NCBI GenBank assembly: GCA_964577205.1
Contig: CAZNYG010000071.1
Location: forward strand, 1 to 9,396
Origin: CAZNYG01 sp964577205
GTDB lineage: Bacteria; Elusimicrobiota; Endomicrobiia; Endomicrobiales; CAIRNS01
Direction of reading: 5' to 3'
Length of the DNA stretch: 9,396 bases
Below the pieces are notes generated by a model, which saw nothing but the letters and a program-made list of their open reading frames with translations, did no database searches and had not been told where the DNA came from. Below, piece by piece: positions 7,228 through 9,396 of the stretch; the stretch's first letter is position 1, and each line of letters opens with the position of its first letter. The position numbers and the translations under genes were made by a program.

Positions 7228-9396
7228 ATGAAACGAACTATCAGTATTCTAACGGCGGTGTCTTTTTTATTCTCCAATGTCCCGGCATTCCCTTCGTCAG
7301 GGGGGGCGGAACGGTGTGCCGTGCCGTCCGCGGCATGGAACCTGGCGAAAAGCCTCGGTTCTGTTTCCGCTGCCTGTGACACCGGCAGCCCGGACGCGGT
7401 CGCCGTCATCCTCGACCTTCACTGCGATCCAGGTACCCAGAAGAAGATCCGCGATATCCTCGAGAACATATCCCGCGGGAGCGCGGCCCCGGCAGTTTAC
7501 GCGGAAGGCGGGTCCGGACGAATGGATACCCGCTGGGTGGAATGCGTTGGCCCGGATATGAAAGAAGAGTTCGTCGGGTCCCTTCTGCGGGAAGGCCGTC
7601 TTTCCGGCGCCGAGTATTTCAGCATAACGCGCGGGCATGGCGTCGGCCTTGAAGGACTGGAAGGACGCGATATGCACCGGCAGAACCTCGCGCGCCTCCG
7701 GGCCATACGTGACAACAGCGGGATCGCCGCGACGCTGGACAGGATGGAAAAAGGCCTGCGTGCCGCTGAACGGCGGGTTTCGGGGATCTTCGGGTCCCTG
7801 TCTTCGAATAAACGCGCGACCGGCAGAGCGTATTACCGGCATCTCGCAAAGGGATCGAGATCACCGGGCATAGACCTCTCGTATTATCCCGACCTTGCCG
7901 CTTACACCGGGCTGGCAGCGGCGGCGGGCAGCCGCGGTTACCGCCGGGCATCAGCCGAATTGCAAGCGGAGGTTCAGGAGCTTCGCCGGAAAATGCCTTA
8001 CGGAGAGTTCAGCGAGCTGAGCCGCCGGACATCGTCTTTCAGCGATATGAGAGCTCTGGCCGGCGAACGCCGCTTCATCGAACGGTACTGTGATATGTCC
8101 GGTGCGCGGGCTCTTTGCAGGATACTGGAGGCTGAGCAAAACGCGCGGGAAATGGATCCCGCCGGCGCGGTTATCGAAAGCCGTCTGTGGTCCCGGGAAG
8201 AGGCATGGCGCGCAAGCCGGAACCGGCAGGGCCGGGAAATGGCTTTCCTCCGGGACTACTTCGACAGCTACAGGGATTACTGGACGGGAAAAATATCCTC
8301 CGCTGAATACCGGTATGTCACCGGCAACGAGTTCCTTTTTGAAGAAGCATGGATAAGGAATATTGGCAACGACGCGTACCGTGAACTGGACCGGCATCGT
8401 CCTCTGGTAGGAGATTACTACCGCGTCAACGAGGAACGCTCACGGCTGTTTTTCAGCAAGATCAGCGGGGGAATGAAGAGCGGCTCCTCCGTCGCGCCGC
8501 GGCAGGGATCGGCGGCGGCAGCCAGCATCCTGGACGGAAGCCGCAGTCTCCGGGCCGCGGTGATCGGCGGATTTCACGCGGAGGAGCTCGCCGGGCGGCT
8601 CCGTTCGGCGGGCATCTCTTATGTCGTTATCGTACCGGCTCTCGGGAACGAAACGGCACAGGCGGAGCGCAGCTACGAAAAACTGCTCCACGAACAGGGA
8701 ATAAACATAGCGCTTGCCAGCGGCGGCGACCCGGTGACACAGGCGCGCGTCGCCGGTTGTTTCCTTGCCGACAGGCTGCTTGCCATGGGGGAAGGCCCGG
8801 ACGATATCGCCGACATAATGGAGCGGGCGGTGTCCCGGCTGGGGAGTATCCATGGGAGATCCGTCGCGGGGATCGCTGTCCGCGCGGAAAGGCGTACGAA
8901 AAACAGCATTGTTTTTAACATAAGGCTGCCGGACAGAGAGGGCCCTTTGCCGGTAGTGTGCGAAAACAGAGAAGGCGAGTGGCGGGCCGTCTCGGGGAGT
9001 ATTGTGTTTTCAGGCGGAACACGGCGAGAAGATGAGCCGGCCCGCGCTACGGCGCCGGGGGATATCACTTCCCTTTCCCTCAATCTGATCGGCCTGTTGC
9101 GCGATGTGACCGGTTTTACGCGCGCGCGGGTACTGGCCGACTGGGCGGTTTTGCTGGCGGATATTTACAAAGACGAAAACAACCTTCTCGGAGCGCAGGA
9201 TGCGGAAACCCTTTACGGAGGCGTGTTGAGAGAAGTGATGAAAGAGGCCGATGAATACGCCGCTCAGCCTGCCCGGGATCATTCCGGGGAAAGCGGGACA
9301 CGGCAGGCAGCGCCAGGTGTCAATTCCATCAGGATCATAACGGACGGGCGTTTGGTCCGCGGCAGGGGTAAAGGGGCACTGACAGCCATGGAAACG
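7228..9396 (+). CDS. Secreted long protein with split TIKI/ChaN/TraB-like signature (3' partial)
   Basis: The frame of 723 codons is open to the window edge with no stop. The start at 7228 is chosen because it gives a textbook Sec signal peptide (residues 1 to about 22: MKR, hydrophobic ISILTAVSFLF, then SNVPAF), although no good Shine-Dalgarno precedes it. The in-frame GTG at 7204 would weaken the signal. After the leader, residues about 58-66 read VAVILDLHC, with His65 at a strand end and a Gln-bearing helix next. Then comes VYAEGGSG with Glu93, followed by MDT (residues 99-101) and an SGAEYFSI segment. A long charged helical region fills about residues 155-435. Then AAVIGGFHAEEL, with His450, precedes a Gly-rich turn and ISYVVIVPAL. 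This order (strand-His, Glu, long insert, G-x-x-H near the end) resembles the TIKI/ChaN/TraB/erythromycin-esterase superfamily of metal- or haem-binding folds. I also recall similar LHC...EGG proteins from Omnitrophota. Residues 544-723 are a beta-rich segment and a charged segment I do not recognise. Exported, probably envelope or extracellular; activity is unproven. Confidence 0.8.
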   Translation, partial: MKRTISILTAVSFLFSNVPAFPSSGGAERCAVPSAAWNLAKSLGSVSAACDTGSPDAVAVILDLHCDPGTQKKIRDILENISRGSAAPAVYAEGGSGRMDTRWVECVGPDMKEEFVGSLLREGRLSGAEYFSITRGHGVGLEGLEGRDMHRQNLARLRAIRDNSGIAATLDRMEKGLRAAERRVSGIFGSLSSNKRATGRAYYRHLAKGSRSPGIDLSYYPDLAAYTGLAAAAGSRGYRRASAELQAEVQELRRKMPYGEFSELSRRTSSFSDMRALAGERRFIERYCDMSGARALCRILEAEQNAREMDPAGAVIESRLWSREEAWRASRNRQGREMAFLRDYFDSYRDYWTGKISSAEYRYVTGNEFLFEEAWIRNIGNDAYRELDRHRPLVGDYYRVNEERSRLFFSKISGGMKSGSSVAPRQGSAAAASILDGSRSLRAAVIGGFHAEELAGRLRSAGISYVVIVPALGNETAQAERSYEKLLHEQGINIALASGGDPVTQARVAGCFLADRLLAMGEGPDDIADIMERAVSRLGSIHGRSVAGIAVRAERRTKNSIVFNIRLPDREGPLPVVCENREGEWRAVSGSIVFSGGTRREDEPARATAPGDITSLSLNLIGLLRDVTGFTRARVLADWAVLLADIYKDENNLLGAQDAETLYGGVLREVMKEADEYAAQPARDHSGESGTRQAAPGVNSIRIITDGRLVRGRGKGALTAMET

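Noticed and set aside
1..9396. tRNA, rRNA, CRISPR array, transposase, restriction or toxin-antitoxin genes
   Set aside because: I looked for regular direct repeats, cloverleaf patterns, DDE/tyrosine recombinase motifs and short paired ORFs on both strands and found none that stand up.

Overview
The window looks like part of a metagenome-assembled bacterial genome. My best guess at lineage is Candidatus Omnitrophota or a nearby PVC-type lineage. That rests on the very long, modular, mostly unclassifiable plus-strand ORFs and on a secreted protein of a type I recall from Omnitrophota. No rRNA, tRNA or housekeeping gene is present to confirm it. The DNA is GC-rich, so the minus strand and other frames are full of open shadow ORFs.

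Layout: (1) Positions 3-1775 are an open frame that enters from before the window and runs into a 10-N assembly gap (1776-1785). (2) Positions 1786-6927 are a 1713-codon open frame leaving the gap in a different frame, ending at a TGA. The two pieces are built from the same diverged modules, so I read them as one giant gene of more than 2300 codons. The apparent frameshift comes from the arbitrary N count. (3) Positions 6928-7227 are a non-coding spacer with small hairpins and a MITE-like palindromic repeat. (4) Positions 7228-9396 are the first 723 codons of another long gene. It has a clear Sec signal peptide and a split TIKI/ChaN/TraB-like fold signature, and it is still open at the window edge.

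The giant protein has three module families by eye: A (short helical, with a Gly turn), B (about 60 residues, with an HExxE motif in one copy) and C (about 70-90 residues, ending in an aromatic-x-x-Ala-Trp type motif). Their order is A0-C0, B1-A1-C1, gap, B2-A2-C2, C3, A3, a weak B3, A4-C4. A non-repeated C-terminal part follows, with a beta-rich domain, an alternating alpha/beta region that may be a barrel, and a helical tail. Starting at A0-C0 implies that at least one B module lies upstream of the window.

How the two genes cooperate cannot be read from sequence. Both lie on the same strand and both resemble large lineage-restricted proteins. Only the second has a visible export signal, because the N-terminus of the first lies outside the window. 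No classical mobile, CRISPR, toxin-antitoxin or restriction system is visible.
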